Shown: piece by piece, positions 50,088 through 58,736 of the stretch | Position numbering within the stretch: position 1 is the first letter of the stretch | Layout: the number at the start of each line of letters is the position of its first letter | Origin: Candidatus Bathyarchaeota archaeon | GTDB taxonomy: Archaea; Thermoproteota; Bathyarchaeia; Bathyarchaeales; Bathycorpusculaceae | DNA length: 64,000 nt | Reading direction: 5' to 3' | NCBI GenBank assembly: GCA_026014745.1 | Contig: JAOZHS010000002.1 | Coordinates: forward strand, 62,001-126,000 | Notes under the pieces: model-generated | What the model was told of the DNA's origin: nothing | The model's database searches: none | What the model saw: the letters and a program-made list of their open reading frames with translations, nothing else | Program-made: the position numbers and the translations under genes

Positions 50088-51349
50088 ACATCCACCACGT
50101 CACCAGTATCAGCGAAGAGTCCGATTGTGACTTCGTTTATGCCGCCAGCGTATACTTTGTCGAGGCGAAGGATAATGTACCAGTAGGGAACCAACGCGAC
50201 GCTGTTACTGCCCCGAGGATGAGGCACAAACTGAACCGAAACAGGTTGGTCTTGAATGCCAAAACCTGTGACTTTTTCGCCGTTAAAGTCCCAGCTAAGG
50301 GTTTTTGCATAGGTTTTTGCGATGGTTACAGCTTCTTCTTGGTTGATGTTGACGTTGGTGTTGGCTACCGTGAAGAGGAAGTAGCCGTCGGTTAATTCGG
50401 TTAAGATGTTGTTCTGGAAGGTCATGCGGAGGCTTTTTGCGTTGAAGTCCACTCCATTCTCGGTGTAGAGCCAGAGGAACTCGACGGATGGTCCAGTTAC
50501 GGTGATTTGAAGTTTTATGTTTCCCGTAGTGACTTCTAGATTTTGGGTTCGGTTAACGGTAGCTAGTAGGTCACTCATTTCTTGCAGATAGGTGTCTCCG
50601 GAGATGGTTTTGTAGCGGTTAAGGATGTATTTTGCGTTTTGCAAGACATCGTTGGGTTGGGGATTAGAGAATATGGGTGAGCTTTCAATCATGGTTAATT
50701 CGTAGCGTGAAAGATGGTTAGCTCGGAAACGCAGATCCACGTCAAGGTTGCTGAAGTCGTTTGAGAGTGCATACTTGAGATTTTCTTCTGTAGCTCTAAA
50801 GTCATTACGGTACTCTAAATTGTTGCTAAGCATAGTGATTTCGTATTTGTTGGTGTCGATTTGGGTTATGTCACGGATGACTTCGGCAGCGCGGTTTGTA
50901 TCCATGCCCCACGAGAGCAGTTGCTCATTTTCGGCTGCTATCGTTGAATATTTTGCTGAGAGGTCATTTATTGAGTAAAATAGCACTCCAGAAACTGAGG
51001 CTAAAAGGATAACTGCGATGGCTAAACCAGTGAAGAGAGTTTTCCATTTAAACGGCAACTTTAACGCATTGGCCGGTTCGGCTTTGGGGGCTTCCTCAAC
51101 ACCCTTCATGGCGCTCACAGTTGCTAACCCGAAGGTGGAGAGTTTGTATTTGCCGTTTTCCATTTTAAAAATAAGTTCGCCTAAGCTTTCAAGGTGATAA
51201 GTCAAATGAGAACTTGAAACTTCAAGTTGCTCCACCATCTCCATAAAAGTCATGGGTTTGTCGGCGAGCATACGGAGAATTTTGCGGCGAACAGGATGCT
51301 TAAGGGACGTAAACATTATTGAGTAGATTTCTTCTTCAGTGCTGGCCAT
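50054..51349 (-). CDS. Membrane-anchored winged-helix regulator with extracytoplasmic sensor domain
   Basis: 431 residues. Cytoplasmic ArsR-like wHTH (about 10-80): SLKHPVRRKILRMLADKPMT, FMEMVEQLEVSSSHLTYHLE, FKMENGKYKLSTFGLATVS. One transmembrane helix about 105-127 (TLFTGLAIAVILLASVSGVL). The ectodomain starts with a short coil (SAKYSTIAAENEQLLSW) and ends with TIAKTYAKTLSWDF and PYWYIILRLDKVYAGGINEV ... LFADTGDV, similar to the end of the 3230-4417 secreted protein. This is a one-component membrane transcription factor. Candidate regulator for the TAGTCAA sites lying 140-200 bp away in the divergent promoter (inference). TATA-like TTTTATACAC opposite 51377-51386. Confidence 0.82.
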   Translation of the reverse strand: MASTEEEIYSIMFTSLKHPVRRKILRMLADKPMTFMEMVEQLEVSSSHLTYHLESLGELIFKMENGKYKLSTFGLATVSAMKGVEEAPKAEPANALKLPFKWKTLFTGLAIAVILLASVSGVLFYSINDLSAKYSTIAAENEQLLSWGMDTNRAAEVIRDITQIDTNKYEITMLSNNLEYRNDFRATEENLKYALSNDFSNLDVDLRFRANHLSRYELTMIESSPIFSNPQPNDVLQNAKYILNRYKTISGDTYLQEMSDLLATVNRTQNLEVTTGNIKLQITVTGPSVEFLWLYTENGVDFNAKSLRMTFQNNILTELTDGYFLFTVANTNVNINQEEAVTIAKTYAKTLSWDFNGEKVTGFGIQDQPVSVQFVPHPRGSNSVALVPYWYIILRLDKVYAGGINEVTIGLFADTGDVVDVQMLSGAEVAT

Positions 51350-51491
51350 GCGAATGAACCTAAGAGGTATTGTTTAAGACAGTGTATAAAACTTACCAAA
51401 TATCCGTTCTTCAGACGCGTTTTGGCGTATTATTCAAAGTTTCAGAGCGTTAAAATTTGGTTTTAGTATATAAATGGGGTTTCTTGGTGGT

Positions 51492-51546
51492 TAGTCAAGA
51501 AAGTTTGACTAAACATGAACGTCGCTTAGTCAAGGATTATTGACGA
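51492..51546 (+). promoter_or_regulatory. Tandem TAGTCAA-type sites before the three-gene surface operon
   Basis: Site 1 TAGTCAA-GAAAGT-TTGACTA (51492-51511, perfect arms) and site 2 TAGTCAA-GGATTA-TTGACGA (51527-51546), centres 35 bp apart. A TATA-like GCTTTTAGCA follows at 51551-51560, 34 bp before ATG 51594. Located between this operon and the divergent membrane-anchored HTH regulator. Confidence 0.75.
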
Positions 51547-51593
51547 AAAAGCTTTTAGCATTTTTAGAAGGTAGGAGACTTGACGGATGCGGC

Positions 51594-51926
51594 ATGAACA
51601 AGTGGATAACGGAAGTGACGGCTTTAGCCTGTATGGTTCTGTTTGTTACTGCTTTATGTGCCGCTGCACACCCCTTCAAAGCCGCCGTTTCCCCAGATGA
51701 CTTTACTACCGTTCAAGTCGCAACGGAAAAGACTGAACCCACGCCTCAGCCTTCAGCACCCGTAAACGCTGACATCCCCCAAACCACGCCGTCCCCAACC
51801 GAAACGCCTACATCCACCGCAACCCCGAATAGTTCATTTCCTATGGGGCAATTCATAGCGATCATTGCTTCGGTGTCGGTGGCAACTATTGGGTTATTTT
51901 TGTATTTTCGCAAACCCAAAAAATAA
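51594..51926 (+). CDS. Small anchored surface protein, 110 residues
   Basis: Signal or anchor helix MNKWITEVTALACMVLFVTA then ALCAAAHPF. A Thr/Pro-rich extracellular stretch (about 45-82: TEPTPQPSAPVNADIPQTTP, SPTETPTSTATP) leads to a second transmembrane helix (FIAIIASVSVATIGLFLYFR) with KPKK at the end. It has no globular domain and looks like a stalk; it might act as a spacer or glycosylated coat. ATG 51594 is preferred to an upstream TTG. First gene of an operon with the next two. Confidence 0.65.
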   Translation: MNKWITEVTALACMVLFVTALCAAAHPFKAAVSPDDFTTVQVATEKTEPTPQPSAPVNADIPQTTPSPTETPTSTATPNSSFPMGQFIAIIASVSVATIGLFLYFRKPKK

Positions 51927-51942
51927 AAAAGTGCATAAGACA

Positions 51943-53763
51943 ATGAAGAAAAAAATCTTGGCACTAATCATCGTAGCAGTGCTAGTCTCCTCTGTGAGTT
52001 TGCAATTCGTCGAAATTAACGATGCAGACCCATATATTGCGCCCGAAGAAGCACCTGCGGGTTTCAGAATCCAAAAGGATGGCGCCTGCGACATTCCAGG
52101 CGTTGAGCGCCAAGGAGTCGTTTACACTTTAACATGCGATATTTTTGATACCGTTGTGATAGAACGCGACGGGATAACGCTAGAGGGCAATGGTCACACC
52201 ATCAGAGGAAATGGTGGCTCGATTGGGGTCTGGTTACAGGACAAAAGCAATGTGACGATACAAAACCTCAACATTGTAAACTTTACTCATGGAATAAGGT
52301 TTAGCCATTATGCACCTTATTGGCGGTCAGGACAAAATCCTAATTTCACCATCTCTTGCAGTGTCGAAAGTTGCAATATCACTGGAAACGATTATGGGAT
52401 TTCATTATATTTTGCTAGCAACTGCAGTGTTTTAGGAAACTACATAGCGAATAGCACCTACGGAGTAGACTTGTCGGGCTCCAATAATGTCTTTAGACTA
52501 AACCGTATAGAAGAGAACAAATACAATTTCGTGGAATCAGCAGAGTACATCAATGACGTAGATTCGTCGAATAAAATCAACAGTAAGCCTGTTTACTATT
52601 GGATTAATCAGCACAACCAGATCGTGCCCGATGACGCTGGGATGGTGGTTCTCAAAAACTGTAGCGAAATCAGGGTTCAAAACTTAAGTTTTAGCAACAG
52701 CAGATGCGGCATATCGTTATACAATACTAACAATTCAGTACTTATAGGGAACAAGCTCGCCCAAAACTACAAAGGACTTGAATTATGGCGTTCCCACAAC
52801 AACAGCATAATATACAATCATATAACAAACGCCACCTTTGATGGAATCGAAATCTATCACTCTGAGAACACTACAATAGCACATAACCTCATTGCCAACA
52901 ACGAAAACGGCATTTATCACCGGGCAGAAGCAAAAAACGAAGTGATATCTGATAATTTGATTATCAACAACAAACACTCAGGTATACTGGGGGGCTCAGA
53001 TTACTCCAAAATAACTCATAATTTTGTTGTTGACAACGGCGGCGGCATAACAGTTGGGTCAGCCTGCCAAGTGACAAGAAACAACATTACCCGAAACAGC
53101 GCGTCGGGGATAATTTTTAGGTCGAACAACCTAATAACTGATAACTACATTTCCAAAAACCAAATCGGACTTATGACAAACAACGGTCAAGGAAACATAA
53201 TCACACAAAACAGCATAATCGAGAACGATGACTGGGGCAGCAGATTTCAAGGTGAAACTGAAAACAACCTGATTTACTATAACAACTTCATACTGAATAA
53301 TGGCAGTGAACTTCAGGCATCAATCAAGGGCTATTGGGTTTTCGATTTAAGCACAATTTCCGAGGAGGACCATCCGCCGCCCCAGCATGTAGCGGGGGCA
53401 TACAACTCATGGGATAATGGGACAGTGGGTAACTATTGGAGCAATTACCATCTCCTCTATCCTTACGCCCAAGCGGTAGAAAACCAATCCTTTAGCAATG
53501 AACCATACGTCATTGACGATAACAACAAAGACAATTATCCTCTGTTACGACCAATCAAATTTAACACCATAGAAATGCCTTCAACCGATGCCCCCCCAGA
53601 AATGTACATCAGCCCAGTCAAACCAATCGAAGAGCAACATGAACCTATCGAGCCTTCTCCGACTACGCCAGTAACTGGAACTATTGTACTATCTATTTTG
53701 GGTGCCGCAGGGTTAGTTGTGGTTTTTCTAGTTTATTTCAGACATAGAAGGAAAGTCAAATGA
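51943..53763 (+). CDS. NosD-like beta-helix surface protein
   Basis: 606 residues. Signal peptide MKKKILALIIVAVLVSSVSL. Parallel beta-helix of PbH1/NosD repeats (about 85-470): TLEGNGHTIRGNGGSIGVWL, SVESCNITGNDYGISLYFAS, NSVLIGNKLAQNYKGLELWR, then NTTIAHNLIANNENGIYHR. The YNSWDNGTVGNYWSNY stretch (about 515-530) is typical of archaeal NosD-type surface proteins. A Pro-rich linker and a transmembrane helix with an RHRRKVK tail follow. Anchored outside. Start ATG 51943 is 16 bp after the upstream gene; it overlaps the next gene by ATGA. NosD domains elsewhere act in copper loading or carbohydrate binding; role here unknown. Confidence 0.83.
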   Translation: MKKKILALIIVAVLVSSVSLQFVEINDADPYIAPEEAPAGFRIQKDGACDIPGVERQGVVYTLTCDIFDTVVIERDGITLEGNGHTIRGNGGSIGVWLQDKSNVTIQNLNIVNFTHGIRFSHYAPYWRSGQNPNFTISCSVESCNITGNDYGISLYFASNCSVLGNYIANSTYGVDLSGSNNVFRLNRIEENKYNFVESAEYINDVDSSNKINSKPVYYWINQHNQIVPDDAGMVVLKNCSEIRVQNLSFSNSRCGISLYNTNNSVLIGNKLAQNYKGLELWRSHNNSIIYNHITNATFDGIEIYHSENTTIAHNLIANNENGIYHRAEAKNEVISDNLIINNKHSGILGGSDYSKITHNFVVDNGGGITVGSACQVTRNNITRNSASGIIFRSNNLITDNYISKNQIGLMTNNGQGNIITQNSIIENDDWGSRFQGETENNLIYYNNFILNNGSELQASIKGYWVFDLSTISEEDHPPPQHVAGAYNSWDNGTVGNYWSNYHLLYPYAQAVENQSFSNEPYVIDDNNKDNYPLLRPIKFNTIEMPSTDAPPEMYISPVKPIEEQHEPIEPSPTTPVTGTIVLSILGAAGLVVVFLVYFRHRRKVK

Positions 53764-54806
53764 AGAGAAAAACAGCATTAATCCTTTCAACAGCTTTATT
53801 GTTGTTTTCTCTTGTTGTGGGAGAATTTGTGGGGGTTACGTTAGCTGACCCTTTCATGCCTGCCAATTCATGGTCCAATCCGCCCACTCCACCTTCATTT
53901 AACGTGCAATCGCCATATGAAAAACTCAGCTATTGGGTTGATAGCGATGTTTGGCTGGATTTCACGGTTACGCCGCCGCTGACATATTGGTATAGTCCAG
54001 ACAGGAGTTCCTACCCCAGCCATTACGCCACCTCTTTTGGCGAAATTACCTATGTCGGGTTTTCAGTTGATGGACAAACAGAAACCGCGGTCAACAAGGT
54101 TTCAGAATATCAAAGCGTTGAAACATATTCGGTTAATATTGGGCGGTTATCGGCGGGGCAACACACAATCCGCATCACTGCCCAAGGTTCTGGGCGATAT
54201 GGCAACCTCACCCATGACCTCTACAGTGGCTCAAACCACAGTATCCAAGAGAGCACTAAAACCAAATTTCTCCAAAACAGCATAAAACTCAGCTTTACAG
54301 TGAACCAAGACCACCCAACCACGCCGCCCAACTTCACGTTAGTAAGCCCCTCGAACAAGACGTACTACTACTTCGTTAACTCCGTTTACTACCCAGATTC
54401 GGAACATGTGAATTATGTGGGTTTACGCTACCGATCCGACGATATTCACTTATCGGTTGGATACAGCTTCGACGATGACCCAAACATCATAGCCGCCACC
54501 AACGGCACTAAAATAAGCATACCAATCACCAGCCACAGCCTAACCCTCCACGCCAAAGACACCTTCGGAAACCAAGCCACCCAAACAGCATACTACAAAA
54601 TATTACCCTACGAATCACCTACCCATCGTCCCCATACACCACAGCAACGATTAAACGGAACATTACGCCCAGAGGCACAACAACAAATCCAACATTTTGC
54701 TGTGAACGTGTTTGGGTTAATGGTTGCCTTTGTTGCCGTTGTTATCGGCACTGTTGTTTTGGTTTATTTCAAGACACGCAAAAAACGGCTACCAAAAAGT
54801 CAGTAA
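53760..54806 (+). CDS. Secreted beta-rich protein with C-terminal anchor
   Basis: 348 residues. Signal peptide MKRKTALILSTALLLFSLVV (cleaved near GVTLA). Ectodomain of two Ig- or fibronectin-like parts: about 45-175 (SYWVDSDVWLDFTVTPPLTY, YVGFSVDGQTETAVNK, AGQHTIRITAQGSGRYGN) and about 190-285 (PNFTLVSPSNKTYYYFVNSV, SVGYSFDDDPNIIAA, LTLHAKDTFGNQAT). TM helix about 318-340 and a KTRKKRL tail. Third gene of the operon, coupled to the beta-helix gene. The three probably form or stabilise one surface complex (inference). Confidence 0.78.
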   Translation: MKRKTALILSTALLLFSLVVGEFVGVTLADPFMPANSWSNPPTPPSFNVQSPYEKLSYWVDSDVWLDFTVTPPLTYWYSPDRSSYPSHYATSFGEITYVGFSVDGQTETAVNKVSEYQSVETYSVNIGRLSAGQHTIRITAQGSGRYGNLTHDLYSGSNHSIQESTKTKFLQNSIKLSFTVNQDHPTTPPNFTLVSPSNKTYYYFVNSVYYPDSEHVNYVGLRYRSDDIHLSVGYSFDDDPNIIAATNGTKISIPITSHSLTLHAKDTFGNQATQTAYYKILPYESPTHRPHTPQQRLNGTLRPEAQQQIQHFAVNVFGLMVAFVAVVIGTVVLVYFKTRKKRLPKSQ

Positions 54807-54856
54807 CAGGCTGTTGCGTTTAGAGACCTCAGATAGTGGGTACATAGCTCCTCCTT

Positions 54857-55136
54857 ATTTATCAGTAGATTAAAATTTTTGGTTTGTCTCTTTGTGTGGG
54901 TGCGGCGTTTTACGGCATGCCACAAGTTAGCAGTAGATCGCGTTTGTTTTTTGGGGTTACAGTGTGTTTTGGGGTCTGTTTGAGTGTGGCATAACCGAAC
55001 CCTACCACACGCTCAACATAGAAGTATGTTGAAACCGCTGCAATGTGCGTGTAAAGTTATGTTTGGACGGTTTTTTTCTCCACAAAAACCACAACCCGCA
55101 CACAAACAAAAAAAATTGATCTATTGGTAAAGTAAA
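54857..55136 (-). repeat. Dispersed repeat family 2, copy D2, with imperfect terminal inverted repeats
   Basis: Inverted copy of the 44091-44372 element. The left end TTATTTATCAGTAGATTAAA and the reverse of the right end (TATTTACTTTACCAATAGATC) plus TTTTTTGTTTGT form loose terminal inverted repeats. It fills most of the 335-bp gap between the surface operon and the SMC-like operon. No transposase; MITE-like. Confidence 0.65.
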
Positions 55137-55141
55137 TAGGG

Positions 55142-55771
55142 TTAATCGTCTGGTTCTTCGGTTTCTTCATCAGGTTCAGCTTGCGAGATTGCGTCTTGGG
55201 CTTCTGCCTTCTGCTTCTCAGCCGAAAGCAACATGTCAATAAGGGCTTTTTGGTCCACTTCTGCCCTTGTTCGCCAATCCAGATACAACTGCCCCGCATC
55301 ATCTTGCATAAGGTAGCCTGCGCGGATGTAGCGGTCCACGTTTAAGCTGACCTTCCAGTTAGGCATCTTCTCGGATAGCAGCTTTTCGACGTCTTTGCGT
55401 GCGGCTTGCCCCTTTTTGCTAACAACAAAGCTTATGGTAATAGCTAAACCTGCAAGGTCATCAATACGCCAACCCATCAACTTGTCCTTAGTCACTGACC
55501 CATTGCGCAGCGCCACAAAGAATCGTGCCTTGTCAAGCTCTTCGATAGTGGGCTTCTGGGGAGCAGTTTCCTCCTCAAACACCACTTTCACCTGCAAATC
55601 CATGGGCTCTAAATAATCCTCCAAAACATCCAGCACCTTGGGGTAATCAGCGCCAAGCGCCTTGTGGAGTTCCCAGCCTTTCACACCGGGCTTCTGGTGG
55701 CGTTTATAGAAGAGCATCTGTGTGGCTTTCTTTACTTTGCCTGCGTAGGCTCCTTTCTTTTTTGCACTCAT
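55142..55771 (-). CDS. Candidate KITE (tandem winged-helix) subunit of SMC-like complex
   Basis: About 209 residues. Two winged-helix-like segments: KKATQMLFYKRHQKPGVKGW with ELHKALGADYPKVLDVLEDY (about 15-55), and KKGQAARKDVEKLLSEKMPN with LNVDRYIRAGYLMQDDAGQL then YLDWRTRAEVD (about 115-175), the latter like the Nse1/Nse3 and ScpB wHTH pair. Acidic tail (EPDEETEEPDD). ATG 55771 overlaps the upstream gene stop (ATGA). KITE proteins bind kleisin in Smc5/6, MukBEF and Smc-ScpAB; assignment here is by fold-like patterns plus operon position. Uncertain. Confidence 0.6.
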   Translation of the reverse strand: MSAKKKGAYAGKVKKATQMLFYKRHQKPGVKGWELHKALGADYPKVLDVLEDYLEPMDLQVKVVFEEETAPQKPTIEELDKARFFVALRNGSVTKDKLMGWRIDDLAGLAITISFVVSKKGQAARKDVEKLLSEKMPNWKVSLNVDRYIRAGYLMQDDAGQLYLDWRTRAEVDQKALIDMLLSAEKQKAEAQDAISQAEPDEETEEPDD

Positions 55772-56595
55772 GGCTGTTTTCCTTCCTTCCATTTTTGCCA
55801 GTCCTCCACCGACACAACAATCGGAACCGAGATAGATTGCACGTCTAAGGCGGCGGTGCGAGGCTGCGTGTAGGGAAGGATGAATATGGTTTCTTCGAGG
55901 CGGTCAATCTCCATTGTAGCGTAACCGTAGGTAACCAAGAAGCTGGTAAGAAACGCACGTTGTACGGTTTCCTCGTAGGTGTCGGCGCCGATGAAGTTCC
56001 AATAGGCAATTTTTTGGCTATCGCCTTTTTCGTTGACTGTGACTTTTAGTTCTTGCCAGTAGGTTTCTAATTCTTCGGAGAATTCTTTGTCGCTAAGCAC
56101 CCGCTGCTTCACCAATTCTTCGCGGCTAACTGCGCCAGTGGCGACTTCTGAAACGTCTATGTCTTTCCAGCGGTCCCCCAATGGAGCCAACGCCTCCCAA
56201 TACAGCAGTCCCTGTGCAATGTTAGGCAGACTAAGCTGCTCGAACTCTACCAGCGGACTCCACGCGCCAAGAAACACATCCACCATGCCTTCACGGCTGG
56301 TCTGGCGGATTTTTTCCTCCAGCAGAAACGGGTCGGTGTAGAGTGAGGTGGAGCGTTGTTTTACCCATTCGCTCTGCATCTTGATGACCGTGGCAAGGTG
56401 GCTGAGGGTTTCGGCGTCGAGTTTGAGTTCGTCGGGTTGTTGCCAGTTGGGGAAGTATTGCTTGACTATGCCGATGATTTCGTCGACGTTTAGGGTGAAG
56501 GGGTCAACTTGGTGGGTTTCGATGGCTAAGCACATTTCGATGATGCGTTCTAGGCGTTCTTTGCCCAGTTTTTTGCTTTCGTGAGGCGGAGTCAT
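55768..56595 (-). CDS. Candidate kleisin subunit of SMC-like complex
   Basis: 275 residues. The N-terminal helical part, LERIIEMCLAIETHQVDPFT then LNVDEIIGIVKQYFPNW and LDAETLSHLATVIKMQSEWV, follows the ScpA/kleisin N-domain pattern (xIxxHxVDPxxxxVxxIxxxY..., then LxxxAxxxxxKSxxL). A middle region has FLLEEKIRQTSREGMVDVFL and a hydrophobic C-terminal region FILPYTQPRTAALDV. ATG 56595 overlaps the SMC-like stop. Kleisins bridge the two SMC heads; the call rests on this pattern, gene order (SMC, kleisin, KITE) and translational coupling. The C-terminal winged helix typical of kleisins is not clearly visible to me. Confidence 0.55.
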   Translation of the reverse strand: MTPPHESKKLGKERLERIIEMCLAIETHQVDPFTLNVDEIIGIVKQYFPNWQQPDELKLDAETLSHLATVIKMQSEWVKQRSTSLYTDPFLLEEKIRQTSREGMVDVFLGAWSPLVEFEQLSLPNIAQGLLYWEALAPLGDRWKDIDVSEVATGAVSREELVKQRVLSDKEFSEELETYWQELKVTVNEKGDSQKIAYWNFIGADTYEETVQRAFLTSFLVTYGYATMEIDRLEETIFILPYTQPRTAALDVQSISVPIVVSVEDWQKWKEGKQP

Positions 56596-58511
56596 TTGGT
56601 GACCTCCCGTACGACGGATTTGCCCTCCAAATTCTGCACTGTAATTACGTTGGCGTCTTGCTGGGCAAACGTGATTTGGCTAGGCGTAATAACAACATAC
56701 TGTGCCGCGGCGTCTTTTATGAGGGCTACTAGGACTTTGGCTATCATCTCGCGGTTTTTGGGGTCCATGTGGATGTCGTATTCGTCTACGGCGCGGAAAG
56801 GCGACCGCACATGCTGCTGTAGTGCTAACAAAAACGCCATCGTTGCGGTGGTTCGTTCGCCGCCGCTCTGCGTATAAGCATCTAACGCAACTGGTTTGCT
56901 GCCCTTGAAACCCACGAAGATATCCAGCCCCGCGGTTTCGATGTCCTGTGGGTTAGAAAGCTGCACTTCGCCTGTTGCAAGGGTTTGGCTCATGATACGC
57001 TGATACTCCATGTTGACACGGCTAAGCAGGTTTTCCATGACGCTACGCCAGGATTGTAGCCGCGTTTTGACTTCCTCAAGCGTTTTTTCGCGGTTCTCAG
57101 CCACTAACTGCGCTTTCTCTTTGAGTTCGAGATAGAGTTTAGAGTAGGATTCGTATTGTCGCTCAATCTCCTCTGACACAGAAGCTAACGCTGCAAGGTG
57201 ACCCTCAGTTTGACCTATTTCATCTTGAATATCACTTGGGCTCTTGATGACGGCGATACGTTCGCCCAGCGCCAATGCTTTTTGGGTGGCGACGTTGAGG
57301 GCTTCTTGGGCTTCACGCAGAAGCTTCTCGATGTTTTTAAGGTCGTTTTGTGCTGTTGCCCGCTTAAACTCCAGCAACGCGAGGGTGACACGTTTGTCGA
57401 TTGCGGCGTTAGAGTTTTGGTCGGTGGATTGCTCGAGTGTTAGATGTTTGGTTTGGTTTTCTTGCAGTTGTTGGGTGGCTTTTTGGATTTGTTGCTGCGC
57501 GGTTTGTAGGAGGGTTTTTAGGTTTTCTGTTCGCAGCAGCTTAAACTGGCTTTTTGCGGGGAGGGTTTCGAGTAGTTGGGCTTCAGTTAGCAGTTGACTG
57601 AGCAAGTCTTGGGCAGATTGGCTCTGCGCAACTTGCCGCTCATATTCAACCCGTGCATCAAAAATCGCTTTTAACTCGTCTCGAAGTGTCTGCTGCTTAG
57701 TTGCTTGCCCATCCAACTCGGCTATGAGGGCTTGGCGTTGGTCTTCGATTTTGCCCAGCGCCTGTTGATTCTTGTTATAGTTAGCTTGGAGATTTTTAAC
57801 GGTGCTCTCGCGGCGTTCGACGTCTGCCCAGACGAGTTCGCGGTCGAGGAAGCGACGTTTTATTTGAAGCTGCTTTTTCTCTTGGAACTTCTCGTATTGT
57901 TCTCGCCAGTAGTTGAGGGTCTGTTCCGCCTGTTCGAGGAGTTTGCCCACTGATTCTTCTTGGCTGAGGATGCGGGTTAGTTTGGTTTTGGCTTCCACCA
58001 CATTCACGCGGAAGGGTTCGAGCCCCACGGCGGCTTCCACCATGCGGAGCTTATCGACGTTGCTAAGGACGCTGAACTGTTCAACCATGTTTTGATGCAT
58101 GATGATAAGCATGTTGTCTGGGTCAACGCCGAATTTGCCCAGCAGGCGCTCTACGTCTTGTTTGCTGGCGGCGCGGTTTTCGAGTTCAAACCAGTATTTG
58201 CCGTCTCGACGTAGGACGCGGGTAAGGAAAAGTTGATCTTTGCTGTATTTTGCGACGGGGCGGCGGTTGCCCTGTTTGCTGTTGTCTAAAATTAGGGTGA
58301 CGCGGGCTTGGTCTTGTCCCCAGCGTATGAGGTCGCTGAGTTTGCGGCTGCGTTCGGTGTAGGTTTGCCCCAGCCCCACCGAGATGGCAAGGAGTAGGCT
58401 GGATTTTCCTGCGCCATTCGGACCGCCGATTACGTTAACGCCTTTTTTGAAGGGGACGCGGGCGTATTCGTAACTCATAAAGTTTTCAACGATAAGTTCC
58501 TGAATAAGCAT
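56592..58511 (-). CDS. Compact SMC5/6-related ATPase
   Basis: 639 residues, much shorter than SMC (about 1,150). N-terminal head: MLIQELIVENFMSYEYARVP, Walker A GPNGAGKSSLLLAISVGLG (about 30-48), then LSDLIRWGQDQARVTLIL and MLIIMHQNMVEQF (Q-loop-like), as in SMC6. Central heptad-rich coiled coil about 175-480, with a non-helical patch about 320 (LETLPAKSQFKLLRTEN) that could be a minimal hinge; no CxxC zinc hook of Rad50. C-terminal head: signature QSGGERTTATMAFLLALQQH (about 556-575), Walker B PFRAVDEYDIHMDPKNREM (about 580-598), resembling the SMC6 LDEFDVYMD block. Head of a three-gene, overlapping operon. Likely DNA-loop or repair complex. Confidence 0.85.
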   Translation of the reverse strand: MLIQELIVENFMSYEYARVPFKKGVNVIGGPNGAGKSSLLLAISVGLGQTYTERSRKLSDLIRWGQDQARVTLILDNSKQGNRRPVAKYSKDQLFLTRVLRRDGKYWFELENRAASKQDVERLLGKFGVDPDNMLIIMHQNMVEQFSVLSNVDKLRMVEAAVGLEPFRVNVVEAKTKLTRILSQEESVGKLLEQAEQTLNYWREQYEKFQEKKQLQIKRRFLDRELVWADVERRESTVKNLQANYNKNQQALGKIEDQRQALIAELDGQATKQQTLRDELKAIFDARVEYERQVAQSQSAQDLLSQLLTEAQLLETLPAKSQFKLLRTENLKTLLQTAQQQIQKATQQLQENQTKHLTLEQSTDQNSNAAIDKRVTLALLEFKRATAQNDLKNIEKLLREAQEALNVATQKALALGERIAVIKSPSDIQDEIGQTEGHLAALASVSEEIERQYESYSKLYLELKEKAQLVAENREKTLEEVKTRLQSWRSVMENLLSRVNMEYQRIMSQTLATGEVQLSNPQDIETAGLDIFVGFKGSKPVALDAYTQSGGERTTATMAFLLALQQHVRSPFRAVDEYDIHMDPKNREMIAKVLVALIKDAAAQYVVITPSQITFAQQDANVITVQNLEGKSVVREVTK

Positions 58512-58642
58512 AACTAACTATTTGCCTCTATTTGCGGAAAATAGTAGTGCAGAACTCTCTTATTTAACTAAAACGGATAGGTTTGTAACAAATATAGGGA
58601 GTTATGATTCTTTTCAATTCTGAAATTTTCAAGAAATGGAAG

Positions 58643-58685
58643 TAGTCAAGAAACTTTGACTAAACTAATCAAGAATCCTTTACGA
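58643..58685 (+). promoter_or_regulatory. Tandem TAGTCAA-type sites before the LamG gene
   Basis: Site 1 TAGTCAA-GAAACT-TTGACTA (58643-58662) and a weaker site 2 TAATCAA-GAATCC-TTTACGA (58666-58685), centres 23 bp apart. A TATA-like TTTTAAATG (58692-58700) follows 6 bp downstream. Same layout as at 37351 and 51492. Confidence 0.72.
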
Positions 58686-58736
58686 ACAGTCTTTTAAATG
58701 CACTCAAGCAATAACACTTTTGAAGGTAAAAAAATA

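Noticed and set aside
58014-58040. GGTTCGAGCCCC, which resembles a tRNA T-arm
   Set aside because: It lies within the SMC-like coding frame and no acceptor or anticodon arm fits around it.
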